DNA of 14,375 bases from JAFDVL01 sp043719385 (lineage in GTDB: Bacteria > Acidobacteriota > Blastocatellia > RBC074), in NCBI GenBank assembly GCA_043719385.1, contig JAYSTY010000407.1, positions 1-14,375 on the forward strand, given 5' to 3'. A program made the position numbers and the translations under genes. Positions 1-7,507 of this stretch are shown piece after piece (position 1 is the stretch's first letter; every line of letters starts with the position of its first letter). The notes beneath the pieces were generated by a model that made no database searches, was not told the DNA's origin, and saw only the letters and a program-made list of their open reading frames with translations.

Positions 1-43
1 AGAGGCGTCGTGTGTACGCCCTTACTTCGTGCGGGCTTCTGCA

Positions 44-2251
44 TTATTTCAGATCAATCGCAACAACTTCATGTGCCAAAATCGAAGGCACAGTCACTAA
101 TAAATATTCACCAGAAACTTCCGCACGAATTGCCGTTCCGCTCACCAGCAATTGCACCTTCCCTACCTTTTTATCGTGCGGCAAACGCACACGTACTTTC
201 TGTTCGCTAATTGGAATCAACTCACGAATTGGCCCTTTCATCAACATTGGATTCGTCAGATTGACCAGATGCACGGTCATTGAATCGCGTTGTCGCCACA
301 CTGTCACATCAATCATCCCTGCGCCAGCTACCGTCACGAACGGCTCTTCGTTTAAAGCCCAGCGCACAGCGTTGCTGAGCAATTTGCCGTGAGCGGGCGA
401 CATCACTTCCCAAAATGTGCGGTCAATATCCCACGGAAAATAGACTACGCGAGCCTTTCCGATTTCGTGTAAGTGGACGCCTGCGATGCCGGAATTTTTG
501 ACGCGCGGATACACTAATTCCATCGGCAAATCTGGGTACGAAGGAATCACTGTCAACGGCATCGCGGATTTTTCTGTGGCTTCGACATCAACGCGCGACA
601 CCCCGTTGATGATGCGTCCTGCGTCTTCCAGCCCCGCCAATATTGGGTGGAATTTGCCTGACGAATCTTTTTCCAATTGCAAATAGGAATTTTGCATCGG
701 GCTTTCGAGGCGGCCTTTGAAAGTTGCACCGAACAAATCGGCTAAGCCAAAATCTTTTCGTCGCGCTCCCCATTCGTCATAGAGCGAAGTTTCATGCGTA
801 GCCACGATGCTGCCGCCGCGCTTCACAAATTCACGAAGCTGATTGCATTGCCCTTCTGACAACGCTGCAATATTTGGCAAAATCAGAACCTTGAATTGAT
901 CTACGTGCGCGGCGTCCAGTAATTGGTCGTGTACCATTTCAAACGGAATACGGGCTTCGACGAGCGCGTGATAAAAACCTTCGGTGTGATCTTCGACTTT
1001 GGCTTGGGCGCGTGAGCCGCCATAAAACGTGGCGGTTTGCTGGGAATAGACCATCGCTACGCGGGCGAGCGGCGTTTCGTTGCGCAAATATTTTTCGGCT
1101 TTGTAATGCCAGTTGTAAATATCCTCGACGACTTTCAGCCAGCGTTTGTCATAGAGTGTGCCGGAAAATTTTGTAAACCACGGACGTAATCCATTCGCCG
1201 TCCCTTCGGCTACCCACATGCGAATTTCGGCTTCGCTTTGCACGGAATCTTTCCAGCGATAGGGTTCTTCTACGCCAACGCTGAAAATTCCGCCAATCGC
1301 TTTGCGCCCCATCGTAGCGCGGTATTCCTTGCCGTTCCTGCCGTTCTGTAACGGAGTCGTCAGTCCGCGCCGCGCCTGCTTATCTGAAAATAACGTAGCC
1401 GAAATTTCGCCAATTGTTTTCATATCCAGCGAACTCAATGCGCCGCCGCCTGAATTCGCAATGTAGCGTGCCTGCGGATTGATCTTGCGAATTTCGCTGT
1501 CCCACAATTTCCAGACTGCAAATAATCGTTGCTGCTTCCATTGAATATAATTGCGTTGCACGAGGTTTTGCGGATCGTTTGTGCGCGGTAAATCCATGTT
1601 GTACGCGGCTTTGAAATTACGCTGACAATGTTCGCAATAACACATGCCCGAACCCGCCCAGCGATTGCTGAAAATTCCGTCGGGTTTATACATCGTCATA
1701 ATTTCTTTGTGGACTTCGGTCATGTATTCAAAATTGTAAGGCCCCAGCGCACACGTCACCCACAATTCGGGCGCAGCCCAATGCCGCCGTTTTTTTCCTT
1801 CGGCGTCTACGGCAATCCAATCAGGATGCGCGTCGTAAATATACTGATGCACAGCGTGCGGGTCGGTACGCGCCAGCACAGTCATATTTTGTTTGCGGCA
1901 TCCGGCAAATAATTCGCCAAACGGATCAGAATCTTTCATCCACGCGCTGCGATAATGCATGGGGATTTTTGTCGGGTAATAAGCGACTGCGCCGCCCGCG
2001 CTCAAACACGCAGCATCAGCGTGAATGCGTTTGAAATAATCCAGCCAGAATTTTGGATCGTAGTTTCCCGGATCGTTTTCGACTAAGGTGAGTTGCGCCC
2101 AACACATCGGACGATCAAACCATTCGTCAATATTTGGCGGCGGCGCAGCGATAATATTTTTTGGCAAAGCCGCAACCGTGCTTGCGATGGCGGCATTGAC
2201 AAGAAATTTGCGGCGTGAAAGCGCGATTAATTTGGGAGCATTCGTTTTCAT
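44..2251 (-). CDS. Tat-exported glycoside hydrolase-like protein (GHL6 / beta-galactosidase trimerisation type)
   Basis: The 735-residue protein probably acts on a carbohydrate outside the cytoplasm; the substrate is unknown. Seen: a twin-arginine signal, S12-R-R-K-F-L, followed by a hydrophobic Ala-rich stretch and Ala/Pro-rich cleavage region (to about residue 38). Residues about 45-370 resemble the hypothetical glycosidase family GHL6, a TIM-barrel fold, with a Cys cluster C-Y-C-E-H-C at 204-209. Residues about 394-514 resemble the beta-galactosidase trimerisation (glutamine-amidotransferase-like) domain. A beta-rich C-terminus follows. The frame stays open upstream to an ATG at 2344, but that would put 31 extra residues before the Tat motif and run nearly into the divergent gene. 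The start at 2251 gives a normal Tat signal and lies just below a plausible promoter (2270-2298); no clear Shine-Dalgarno is visible. ATG 2257 is equally possible. Catalytic residues were not assigned. The family call is from recognition, not a search. Confidence 0.82.
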   Translation of the reverse strand: MKTNAPKLIALSRRKFLVNAAIASTVAALPKNIIAAPPPNIDEWFDRPMCWAQLTLVENDPGNYDPKFWLDYFKRIHADAACLSAGGAVAYYPTKIPMHYRSAWMKDSDPFGELFAGCRKQNMTVLARTDPHAVHQYIYDAHPDWIAVDAEGKKRRHWAAPELWVTCALGPYNFEYMTEVHKEIMTMYKPDGIFSNRWAGSGMCYCEHCQRNFKAAYNMDLPRTNDPQNLVQRNYIQWKQQRLFAVWKLWDSEIRKINPQARYIANSGGGALSSLDMKTIGEISATLFSDKQARRGLTTPLQNGRNGKEYRATMGRKAIGGIFSVGVEEPYRWKDSVQSEAEIRMWVAEGTANGLRPWFTKFSGTLYDKRWLKVVEDIYNWHYKAEKYLRNETPLARVAMVYSQQTATFYGGSRAQAKVEDHTEGFYHALVEARIPFEMVHDQLLDAAHVDQFKVLILPNIAALSEGQCNQLREFVKRGGSIVATHETSLYDEWGARRKDFGLADLFGATFKGRLESPMQNSYLQLEKDSSGKFHPILAGLEDAGRIINGVSRVDVEATEKSAMPLTVIPSYPDLPMELVYPRVKNSGIAGVHLHEIGKARVVYFPWDIDRTFWEVMSPAHGKLLSNAVRWALNEEPFVTVAGAGMIDVTVWRQRDSMTVHLVNLTNPMLMKGPIRELIPISEQKVRVRLPHDKKVGKVQLLVSGTAIRAEVSGEYLLVTVPSILAHEVVAIDLK

Positions 2252-2269
2252 AAGCATCACGTTTGGCTG

Positions 2270-2298
2270 ATTATCTGTGCAAAAGGCAGAGTTAGCAA
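2270..2298 (-). promoter_or_regulatory. Candidate sigma-70 promoter for the GH-like gene
   Basis: On the minus strand TTGCTA (2298-2293) and GATAAT (2275-2270) are separated by 17 bp, matching the consensus at 4/6 and 5/6. Transcription would begin near 2263, giving a leader of only about 12 nt before ATG 2251. It lies inside the longer version of the reading frame, so it also argues for the shorter start. Confidence 0.4.
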
Positions 2299-2367
2299 AG
2301 AATATGTTGAGCAACAGGTTGCAAAGATAGAAAATTGGAAACACCGCGAGTAGGAGTAAGATAAACG

Positions 2368-3102
2368 ATGATTATATTTCAAGAAGTCAGCAAAAAATAT
2401 GATTCCCTGACGGCCCTCTATCCAACCGATTTGCAAATAGGGTCCGGCAAAACGACGGCATTAATTGGATCAAGCGGCTGCGGAAAGTCCACTATTTTGC
2501 GCCTGATCGTCGGGTTGATCGAGCCGACGACCGGAACCGTTGAAGTGGACGGGCAAACGGTTACGCCAGCCACGATTTTAGATATTCGCAGCCATATCGG
2601 ATATGTGATCCAGGACGGAGGACTGTTCCCGCATCTGACGGCGGAGCAAAATGCCTGCCTGATGTGGCAACATTTAAAACAACCCGAAGCCGAGATGCGT
2701 TTGAGGTTAAAGGAACTTTGCAATTTAACCCGCTTTCCCGAAGATGGATTAACACGGTATCCGGCGGAACTTTCCGGGGGGCAGCGGCAGCGCGTCAGCC
2801 TGATGCGTGCACTGATGCTCGACCCGCAGGTTTTACTTCTCGATGAACCGTTAGGAGCCTTAGACCCGTTGGTTCGCGCCAGTCTGCAAACCGACTTAAA
2901 AGCTATTTTCCAGCATTTGGGAAAGACCGTCGTAGTCGTCACGCATGATATGGCAGAAGCCGGTTATTTAGCTGACACAATCGTATTAATGCGGGAAGGT
3001 CACATCGTTCAAAAAGGAACGCTCAGCGACCTGCGCGACCGCCCAGCCGAGGCTTTTGTTTCCGAATTTATCAACGCGCAAAGGAGTTTGGTTGCGTTAT
3101 GA
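2368..3102 (+). CDS. ABC transporter ATPase, OpuCA/EgtV type without CBS domains
   Basis: This cytoplasmic ATPase powers the importer encoded with the next gene. All motifs are intact in 244 residues: Walker A G34-S-S-G-C-G-K-S-T42, Q-loop Q82, signature L135-S-G-G-Q139, Walker B ending D159-E160, and switch H193. It belongs to the glycine betaine/choline/osmoprotectant group, going by overall sequence and by its partner. The osmoregulated members (ProV, OpuCA) usually carry a C-terminal pair of CBS domains and are nearly 400 residues long. This protein stops right after the ATPase domain, as do the ergothioneine-type EgtV proteins. The start at 2368 has an AGGAG at 2352-2356, 11 nt upstream. 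The stop overlaps the next start (ATGA, 3099-3102), so the two are translationally coupled. No clear promoter was found in the 116-bp divergent gap. Confidence 0.93.
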   Translation: MIIFQEVSKKYDSLTALYPTDLQIGSGKTTALIGSSGCGKSTILRLIVGLIEPTTGTVEVDGQTVTPATILDIRSHIGYVIQDGGLFPHLTAEQNACLMWQHLKQPEAEMRLRLKELCNLTRFPEDGLTRYPAELSGGQRQRVSLMRALMLDPQVLLLDEPLGALDPLVRASLQTDLKAIFQHLGKTVVVVTHDMAEAGYLADTIVLMREGHIVQKGTLSDLRDRPAEAFVSEFINAQRSLVAL

Positions 3103-4604
3103 AAATAAGATTCTTTGCTGCTGGTTTATTATTCTTACTGACACTTTTAACTTATTCGGCTTGTAGCCGTCAGTCTTCGATTACGGTTGCCTCAAAGCGC
3201 TTTACCGAATCTTATGTGCTCGGCGAAATCGCCAGGCGGATACTTGAGAATCACGGTTTTAATGTTGAGCATCGGCAAGGGATGGGCGGCGGCGGTATTG
3301 TCTGGACGGCTCTCCAGACCGGACAAATTACACTTTACCCGGAATATACCGGAACCATTCGGGAGGAAATTCTTAAACTCAAAGGCGATGTCACGTCGGA
3401 AAAGATGCGGGAGGAATTGGCAAAAGACGGCGTGGGCATGACCGAGGAACTGGGTTTTAATAACACTTATGCTCTGGTGATGAGACAGGAACAGGCTGAC
3501 CGGCTCGGCATTCGTAAAATCAGCGATTTGCGAAATCACCCCGATCTTATAGTTCGTCCGTCGCCGGAATTTTTGCAACGGCAGGATGGCTGGGAGCCTT
3601 TAAACAAGCGATATGGTCTGGCAATGCGAGATGTGGGCGGAGTCGAACACGCGCTTGGTTATTCGGCACTTGCCAACAGCAAAATTGATGTGATGGATGC
3701 TTATTCGACTGATGCCCAAATCGCGCAATTCAATTTAGTTGTCCTGGAAGATAATCTAAAGTATTTCCCGCAATATGAAGCCGTCTTTCTTTATCGTTTG
3801 GATATACGGCCTGAGGCGTTGAACGCTCTGAATTCACTGGTCGGGACGATCAATGAAGAAAAGATGGTGCGTCTCAATGCCGAAGCCGAACGAACAAAAA
3901 ATTACGCGAAAGCTGCCGCCCTTTATTTTGATGAAGCTTCGTCACAAACCGCCGAAAATAGTAATGAATCGTTAGCCCGTAACATTACGCGGTGGACTAT
4001 CCGGCATCTGGAATTAGTTATTATTTCAATGCTGCTCGCCATTGTGGTTGGTGTGCCGCTCGGCATTCGCGCCAGTCGTCCGGGCTTTGTGGGGCAAATG
4101 ATTCTCGCAATTACCGGAGTCATTCAAACGATCCCGTCAATCGCCTTACTGACGATGCTGATTGCCGTTCCGTTTTTGGGTATCGGCACGATGACGGTAA
4201 TTATTGCTTTGTTTCTTTACAGCCTGCTTCCCATTGTCCGAAATACGGCGGTTGGTTTACAGGACATTCCGCGCCCACTCCGTGAATCGGCTGAAGTTCT
4301 TGGATTAGGGCCGCAAGCGCGATTAATAAAGATTTATTTGCCGATGGCATCCCGCGCCATTTTAGCGGGAATAAAAACCAGCACCATTATCAACGTCGGA
4401 ACAGCAACACTCGCCGCCTTTATCGGCGGCGGCGGGCTTGGCGAGCCGATAGTCAGCGGACTTGCTTTGAACGATACCAGTACTGTTTTAAAAGGCGCGA
4501 TACCATCCGCGGTTTTAGCGTTGCTGGTGCAGTTCGCTTTTAACGGGCTGGATCGTTTGTTAATTCCTAAAGGGTTACGCCTGACAGATGCGAAGAGTAA
4601 TTAA
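3099..4604 (+). CDS. Fused lipoprotein substrate-binding protein and permease (OpuC/EgtU-type importer)
   Basis: At 501 residues this supplies both the binding protein and the membrane channel for the preceding ATPase. Residues 1-22 are a lipoprotein signal ending Y-S-A-C22. Residues about 28-285 are an OpuAC-type binding domain: it opens with ITVASKRFTES and has a Gly-rich turn and the YPEYTGT stretch typical of quaternary-amine binders. Residues about 304-490 are a BPD-type permease with five likely helices (about 304-326, 333-357, 360-383, 422-446, 462-483) and an EAA loop around LGLGPQARLIKIYLP before the fourth helix. With the binding domain outside, five helices place the EAA loop and the C-terminus in the cytoplasm, so the topology is consistent. 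Well-known fusions of this family (BusAB, EgtU) carry the permease first; here the order is reversed. AAGGAG at 3080-3086 is the likely ribosome site. Ligand (betaine, choline, carnitine or ergothioneine) cannot be told from sequence alone. Confidence 0.92.
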   Translation: MKIRFFAAGLLFLLTLLTYSACSRQSSITVASKRFTESYVLGEIARRILENHGFNVEHRQGMGGGGIVWTALQTGQITLYPEYTGTIREEILKLKGDVTSEKMREELAKDGVGMTEELGFNNTYALVMRQEQADRLGIRKISDLRNHPDLIVRPSPEFLQRQDGWEPLNKRYGLAMRDVGGVEHALGYSALANSKIDVMDAYSTDAQIAQFNLVVLEDNLKYFPQYEAVFLYRLDIRPEALNALNSLVGTINEEKMVRLNAEAERTKNYAKAAALYFDEASSQTAENSNESLARNITRWTIRHLELVIISMLLAIVVGVPLGIRASRPGFVGQMILAITGVIQTIPSIALLTMLIAVPFLGIGTMTVIIALFLYSLLPIVRNTAVGLQDIPRPLRESAEVLGLGPQARLIKIYLPMASRAILAGIKTSTIINVGTATLAAFIGGGGLGEPIVSGLALNDTSTVLKGAIPSAVLALLVQFAFNGLDRLLIPKGLRLTDAKSN

Positions 4605-4657
4605 GATAAATAAGAAATCAGAAGGGAATTAGTATTTTCGGGAGAAATCGAATAATT

Positions 4658-4795
4658 ATGAAAGCCGACTGGTATGAAAAACAAGGTAATGCGCCTGATG
4701 TCTTATTCATTAGCGAGATGGACGATCCACAGCCGAAGGCAGGCGAGGTTCGGATTAAGATTGCCGCATCCGGCATTAATCCGGCGAAATTTTAA
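4658..4795 (+). pseudogene. Truncated N-terminus of an MDR-family quinone oxidoreductase/zinc-type dehydrogenase
   Basis: A 45-codon frame starts with MKADWYEKQGNAPDVLF and includes GEVRIKIAASGINPAK, the usual first strand and 'aaSGiNP' stretch of medium-chain reductases such as NADPH:quinone oxidoreductase (normally 320-340 residues). It then stops at TAA 4793-4795, and nothing downstream resembles the nucleotide-binding part. A GGGAGA at 4640-4645 is a reasonable ribosome site, so the stump may still be translated. It lies 53 bp after the importer gene with no terminator seen, so it may share that transcript. Directly behind it is a sequence like an IS end (4802-4817), which suggests insertion and later loss of the rest of the gene. 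That history is inferred. Confidence 0.7.
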
Positions 4796-4801
4796 TCCTT
4801 A

Positions 4802-4817
4802 GAGGGTGTCCAAAAAC
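4802..4817. repeat. Possible solitary insertion-sequence end
   Basis: GAGGGTGTCCAAAAAC follows a TA dinucleotide exactly where the oxidoreductase homology stops. GAGGGTGTCC-type ends flanked by TA occur in several DDE insertion sequences, as in some IS5 or IS630 relatives, from memory. No matching inverted end (GGACACCCTC) was found elsewhere in the window, and there is no transposase. A weak partial match (ACACCCTGC at 4946-4953) is probably chance. If real, this is a remnant. Confidence 0.3.
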
Positions 4818-4852
4818 TAGAATTACCAACTACAGGTCGCCAATTTTAGTTC

Positions 4853-4881
4853 TTGCCCCGGCGTGATTTTGTCCTTATAAT
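4853..4881 (+). promoter_or_regulatory. Candidate sigma-70 promoter of the small lipoprotein gene
   Basis: TTGCCC (4853-4858) and a perfect TATAAT (4876-4881) are 17 bp apart, the best promoter match seen in the window. Transcription would start near 4888 and leave a leader of about 174 nt before ATG 5062. The leader is T/A-rich near its 3' end. It contains CCCTGC at 4912, 4948 and 4969 and CCCTGT at 4998, with another CCCTGC at the start site (4882). A small stem, CTTGT/ACAAG, spans 4921-4940. No known riboswitch was recognised. Confidence 0.5.
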
Positions 4882-5061
4882 CCCTGCGGTTTTACCAACG
4901 GCAACTACCAGCCCTGCGAACTTGTCGTCGTTCTAACAAGACTCACACCCTGCAAAGAAAAAATTTAGCCCTGCTGAGCATTTTTCATCTGCTATTGCCC
5001 TGTAAAAATTTGTCTGTCTTTATTACAACCATTATCACTCGCCCCCGAGTCAATAAAATTT

Positions 5062-5721
5062 ATGTTAAAGAGGATTTTTATCACCACTGCTTTTTTGGGG
5101 TTTTTGCTTTTATTACTGGCCTGCCCACAACAAAAAACTGCGCAAAAAGTTGATTACAATGATGCCGAACGTAAATTGCGGGTGGCAGTCAATATTAATG
5201 AACTGGCTTACAGCAGTTGGAATCGTATTTATGAAAGCTTTGGCCTCTTGAAAAAAGATGGTTATCTGAGCGATGCGCGCTGGGCTTCAGTCCAGGCAAT
5301 TGACAGTGTGATTGTGCTTTCCGAAGCCGATTTGATTGATGGGATTGACCACTCGAAAAAATCGCTGGAGATGTGGCGCAAATCTTCGGTACGGTTACTG
5401 ATGGCAGAAAGTGTGCAGGATGTCGCCAGTTTACGCGAACGTGAGTTGGATAATTTACAACAATTTAAGGATTCGGTGACAGCCTTGAATGAAAAATCTC
5501 TCCGGCTGCGCGATTCATATTCAGAGGCAATGATGGTGGCAGATAAAGCCGCCAAAGAAGGGTTGCCGCTTCCCTCAGAACATCTGCTTGCCATTCGCCA
5601 GGTGATAAAAATGGTAGACTTTGAGTTAGGTAAAAATCGCCAGGCAACAATCCCCAAACTGATGACGGCTGCGCCGCGTGGGAAAGATGCCAGAACGCGT
5701 GTGGCGCTCAACGGAAATTAA
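5062..5721 (+). CDS. Small predicted lipoprotein of unknown function
   Basis: The 219-residue product has a textbook lipoprotein signal: K3-R4, a hydrophobic run rich in Leu, and lipobox L18-L-A-C21. The mature part (about 198 residues) is charged and looks mostly alpha-helical, without obvious membrane spans or tandem repeats; several stretches around residues 95-165 have coiled-coil-like heptads. It is not recognised as any family. It has no strong Shine-Dalgarno before ATG 5062, but this start places the lipobox correctly. A good promoter lies about 170 bp upstream, and an 11-bp hairpin follows 9 nt after the stop, so it appears to be a single-gene unit. Likely location is the periplasmic face of the inner or outer membrane. 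A structural or envelope role is only a guess. Confidence 0.8.
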   Translation: MLKRIFITTAFLGFLLLLLACPQQKTAQKVDYNDAERKLRVAVNINELAYSSWNRIYESFGLLKKDGYLSDARWASVQAIDSVIVLSEADLIDGIDHSKKSLEMWRKSSVRLLMAESVQDVASLRERELDNLQQFKDSVTALNEKSLRLRDSYSEAMMVADKAAKEGLPLPSEHLLAIRQVIKMVDFELGKNRQATIPKLMTAAPRGKDARTRVALNGN

Positions 5722-5730
5722 TAAAAAATA

Positions 5731-5764
5731 GCCTGCAAAGGAAAAACTCCAATCCTTTGCAGGC
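5731..5764. terminator. Hairpin terminator between convergent genes
   Basis: Arms GCCTGCAAAGG (5731-5741) and CCTTTGCAGGC (5754-5764) form a perfect 11-bp stem with a 12-nt loop. Read on the minus strand, the hairpin is followed by TATTTTTTATTAATTT, a good U-tract, so it should end transcripts from the DUF4331 gene. It also sits 9 nt after the stop of the plus-strand lipoprotein gene, but the U-tract is missing on that side. Confidence 0.8.
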
Positions 5765-5779
5765 TTCATGCCTTCTCTT

Positions 5780-5911
5780 GCTCATTCCAGGGTTGTGAGC
5801 GATAGCGAATATTGCTACTTCAGCAACTAAGGATGTCATCAGTACGCCTCCCCTGGCAGCCCCGCTAACAAACCTTTCGTATTCGCTACCGTTCACAACC
5901 CTGGAACCAGC
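5780..5911. repeat. Large imperfect inverted repeat (structured RNA or MITE-like element)
   Basis: Arms 5780-5811 and 5880-5911 are reverse complements at 28 of 32 positions, and the inner 25 bp (5787-5811 with 5880-5904) at 23 of 25. The inner mismatches include one that becomes a G-U pair on either RNA strand. The 68-nt centre holds a second small stem, TTGCT/AGCAA (5812-5826). It lies between the DUF4331 stop and the terminator at 5731-5764, so it would be in that gene's 3' untranslated region. No clear target-site duplication flanks it. It may be a small non-autonomous element, a processed RNA or an mRNA-stabilising structure. Confidence 0.7.
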
Positions 5912-5926
5912 TTCACCAATTCTTAT

Positions 5927-7417
5927 CTATTTAGGAAAACTGTTATTACGACCATTTTGGGGCGTTGATTCATAGGGGAACACTTTATTGTAGCCCATAT
6001 CATTACTTGTCACGCCGTCGTAATTGCCCATAAATGGATCACTGATTTTGAGATTGTTGGGATCGCGCAAATCAGACAATAACGCAATGATCGCAATGTC
6101 CACGACGTCATCGCCAAAGCGTCGTCCATTCGGCCAGCCGCCAGGAATTGAGCCGCCATTCTTGAAGGGGTCCTGAATTTTACTCTTCAGAACATCACCA
6201 CCAAAAATACCCAGCCGTGAAAAGCCTGCATCGTCCGGGTTTTTCGCATCTGTTTTGCTGTTGCCAGCCAAACGCACGGCATCGGTGGAAAGGTCTACCT
6301 TAATGAGGTCGGGAATGTAAATCCCCGCGATGTCCGTCCGATTGGTTTCAATTGCCAGAGTTGCACCTTTACCAATAATCAGATTGATAAGCTTTGCCAG
6401 TTCAGGTTTTTCTGCATACTTGCGGAAAATCTGACTGTCATTAATCGGACTGGTGCGACTATAAAGGTCTTTGTCTACGATGGCGACCAGGCCTTCGTTG
6501 AAAAGCGGATTGCCCTGCCGCGCAACTTGCGCAAACTGTGGGCGACGGGTGGGAATGCCGCGTCCGCTGGGCGTAGCGACGGAAACGACTTCACGGTTGG
6601 TCGTCGCATAAACGCCAACTGCCTGCATGTCGCCGCCTAATTCACTGACCGGAATTTGCAACGCCATCAGATGAATATTGAAGCCGCCCTGCGAATCTTT
6701 GCCAGGATTGCGCAGTTGGAGCAAATCAAAAATTGACTGGATATCCGCGTAAAAACCATCATCGCGTTGTCCTGCAAAGGAAAAATACCCGTTGCGCAAT
6801 GTCGCAACCGCATTTTTAGTATAGCGATCCAGTTCGGTTTCGGTGGCGACACCTTTACGTGCCAGGTTCTCGCCGTTGTCGGCTTCATTGTAAAAAGGTG
6901 TGGCGATGCCCTGATTGTTCGGCGGAACCAGGCCTGTTCCCAGCACAGTTTGAAAGCCAGTCCGATTGTCAATTTTGGTGACGCTGTAAGTTTGCGTCAA
7001 ATTTTGTCCCGCATCGTCGTTGGCGTTAACGACGCCAACATAGGATTGCAGAATCGTGTCTACGCTCTTGTACCTTGTCTTAAACTCATAACGATAAGTA
7101 AAAGTTGGTCGCCCTGCCGCGACATCGGCGCCTGTCGCAACGTTAATTTCGTAACGCACGCTGTCGTCGAAGTTATATTTATTCGGGCCGACGCCGGGGA
7201 CTTCGTGCGGGTAAACACCGAGGGCGACAGATAAATATTTGATGCCGCCTTTGGTGCTGACAAAAGCATAAACGTCAGTGGTATTGGCGGATGGATCACG
7301 CGTAATTAACGGCGCATCCATGTGACTTGAGGCGAGGCTGAGCTGCGGCGCAAACGCCAAAGCCGCCATTAAAACCAGCATCATGCCGGGTTGCAATCTG
7401 CGAGATAGCTTGTTCAT
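5927..7417 (-). CDS. Secreted DUF4331 domain protein
   Basis: The 496-residue protein is recognised as DUF4331, a secreted family of unknown function. A Sec signal covers residues 1-29 (two Arg, a hydrophobic core, cleavage near L-A29). The mature protein begins SSHMDAP and continues with D-x-S-A-N-T-T-D-V-Y-A-F-V (41-53) and a P-N-x-Y-x-F-D-D segment, which are hallmarks of the family. The domain appears full length, so no truncation is suspected. ATG 7417 is supported by AGAGGA (7427-7432) nine bases upstream. It is the downstream gene of a same-strand pair with the DUF4394 protein. The 90-bp gap contains a hairpin (7466-7496), so it is either partly read through from that gene or has its own promoter, which was not identified. 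A surface or periplasmic location is expected; the biochemical role is unknown. Confidence 0.9.
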   Translation of the reverse strand: MNKLSRRLQPGMMLVLMAALAFAPQLSLASSHMDAPLITRDPSANTTDVYAFVSTKGGIKYLSVALGVYPHEVPGVGPNKYNFDDSVRYEINVATGADVAAGRPTFTYRYEFKTRYKSVDTILQSYVGVVNANDDAGQNLTQTYSVTKIDNRTGFQTVLGTGLVPPNNQGIATPFYNEADNGENLARKGVATETELDRYTKNAVATLRNGYFSFAGQRDDGFYADIQSIFDLLQLRNPGKDSQGGFNIHLMALQIPVSELGGDMQAVGVYATTNREVVSVATPSGRGIPTRRPQFAQVARQGNPLFNEGLVAIVDKDLYSRTSPINDSQIFRKYAEKPELAKLINLIIGKGATLAIETNRTDIAGIYIPDLIKVDLSTDAVRLAGNSKTDAKNPDDAGFSRLGIFGGDVLKSKIQDPFKNGGSIPGGWPNGRRFGDDVVDIAIIALLSDLRDPNNLKISDPFMGNYDGVTSNDMGYNKVFPYESTPQNGRNNSFPK

Positions 7418-7465
7418 ATTTTTATATCCTCTTACTAAAAATAATTAGTTGATAACCAATTAAGA

Positions 7466-7496
7466 CAGGTTAAGCGTTATTTCGACGCTTAACCTG
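7466..7496 (-). terminator. Intercistronic hairpin after the DUF4394 gene
   Basis: Perfect 12-bp arms (7466-7477 and 7485-7496) enclose a 7-nt loop, just 11 nt past the stop of the 7508-10021 gene. On the minus strand the following bases are TCTTAATTGGTT, only a weak U-tract. It may be a leaky terminator that lowers expression of the DUF4331 gene, or an RNA-processing or stabilising hairpin. Confidence 0.65.
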
Positions 7497-7507
7497 CCCT
7501 TTAAAAA

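Noticed and set aside
2252..2344. N-terminal extension of the GH-like protein from ATG 2344
   Set aside because: It would bury the twin-arginine signal 43 residues into the chain, has no ribosome site, and overlaps a plausible promoter for the shorter start.
2443..2460. A second P-loop-like GSGKTT just before the true Walker A of the ATPase
   Set aside because: It falls at the usual 'G-x-x-x-A-L-I-G' position of ABC ATPases; the real nucleotide-binding loop is G34-T42, with all other motifs correctly spaced from it.
5708..5896. A 62-codon minus-strand open frame between the lipoprotein and DUF4331 genes
   Set aside because: It runs through both arms of the inverted repeat and the terminator, resembles no protein family and has no ribosome site; it looks like a by-product of the repeat.
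5780..5911. Integron attC site
   Set aside because: The arms do not show the RYYYAAC/GTTRRRY core boxes, and no integrase is nearby.
7060..7299. Plus- and minus-strand frames inside the DUF4331 and DUF4394 genes
   Set aside because: They lie wholly within well-supported genes, lack family similarity and show low-complexity translations typical of wrong frames.
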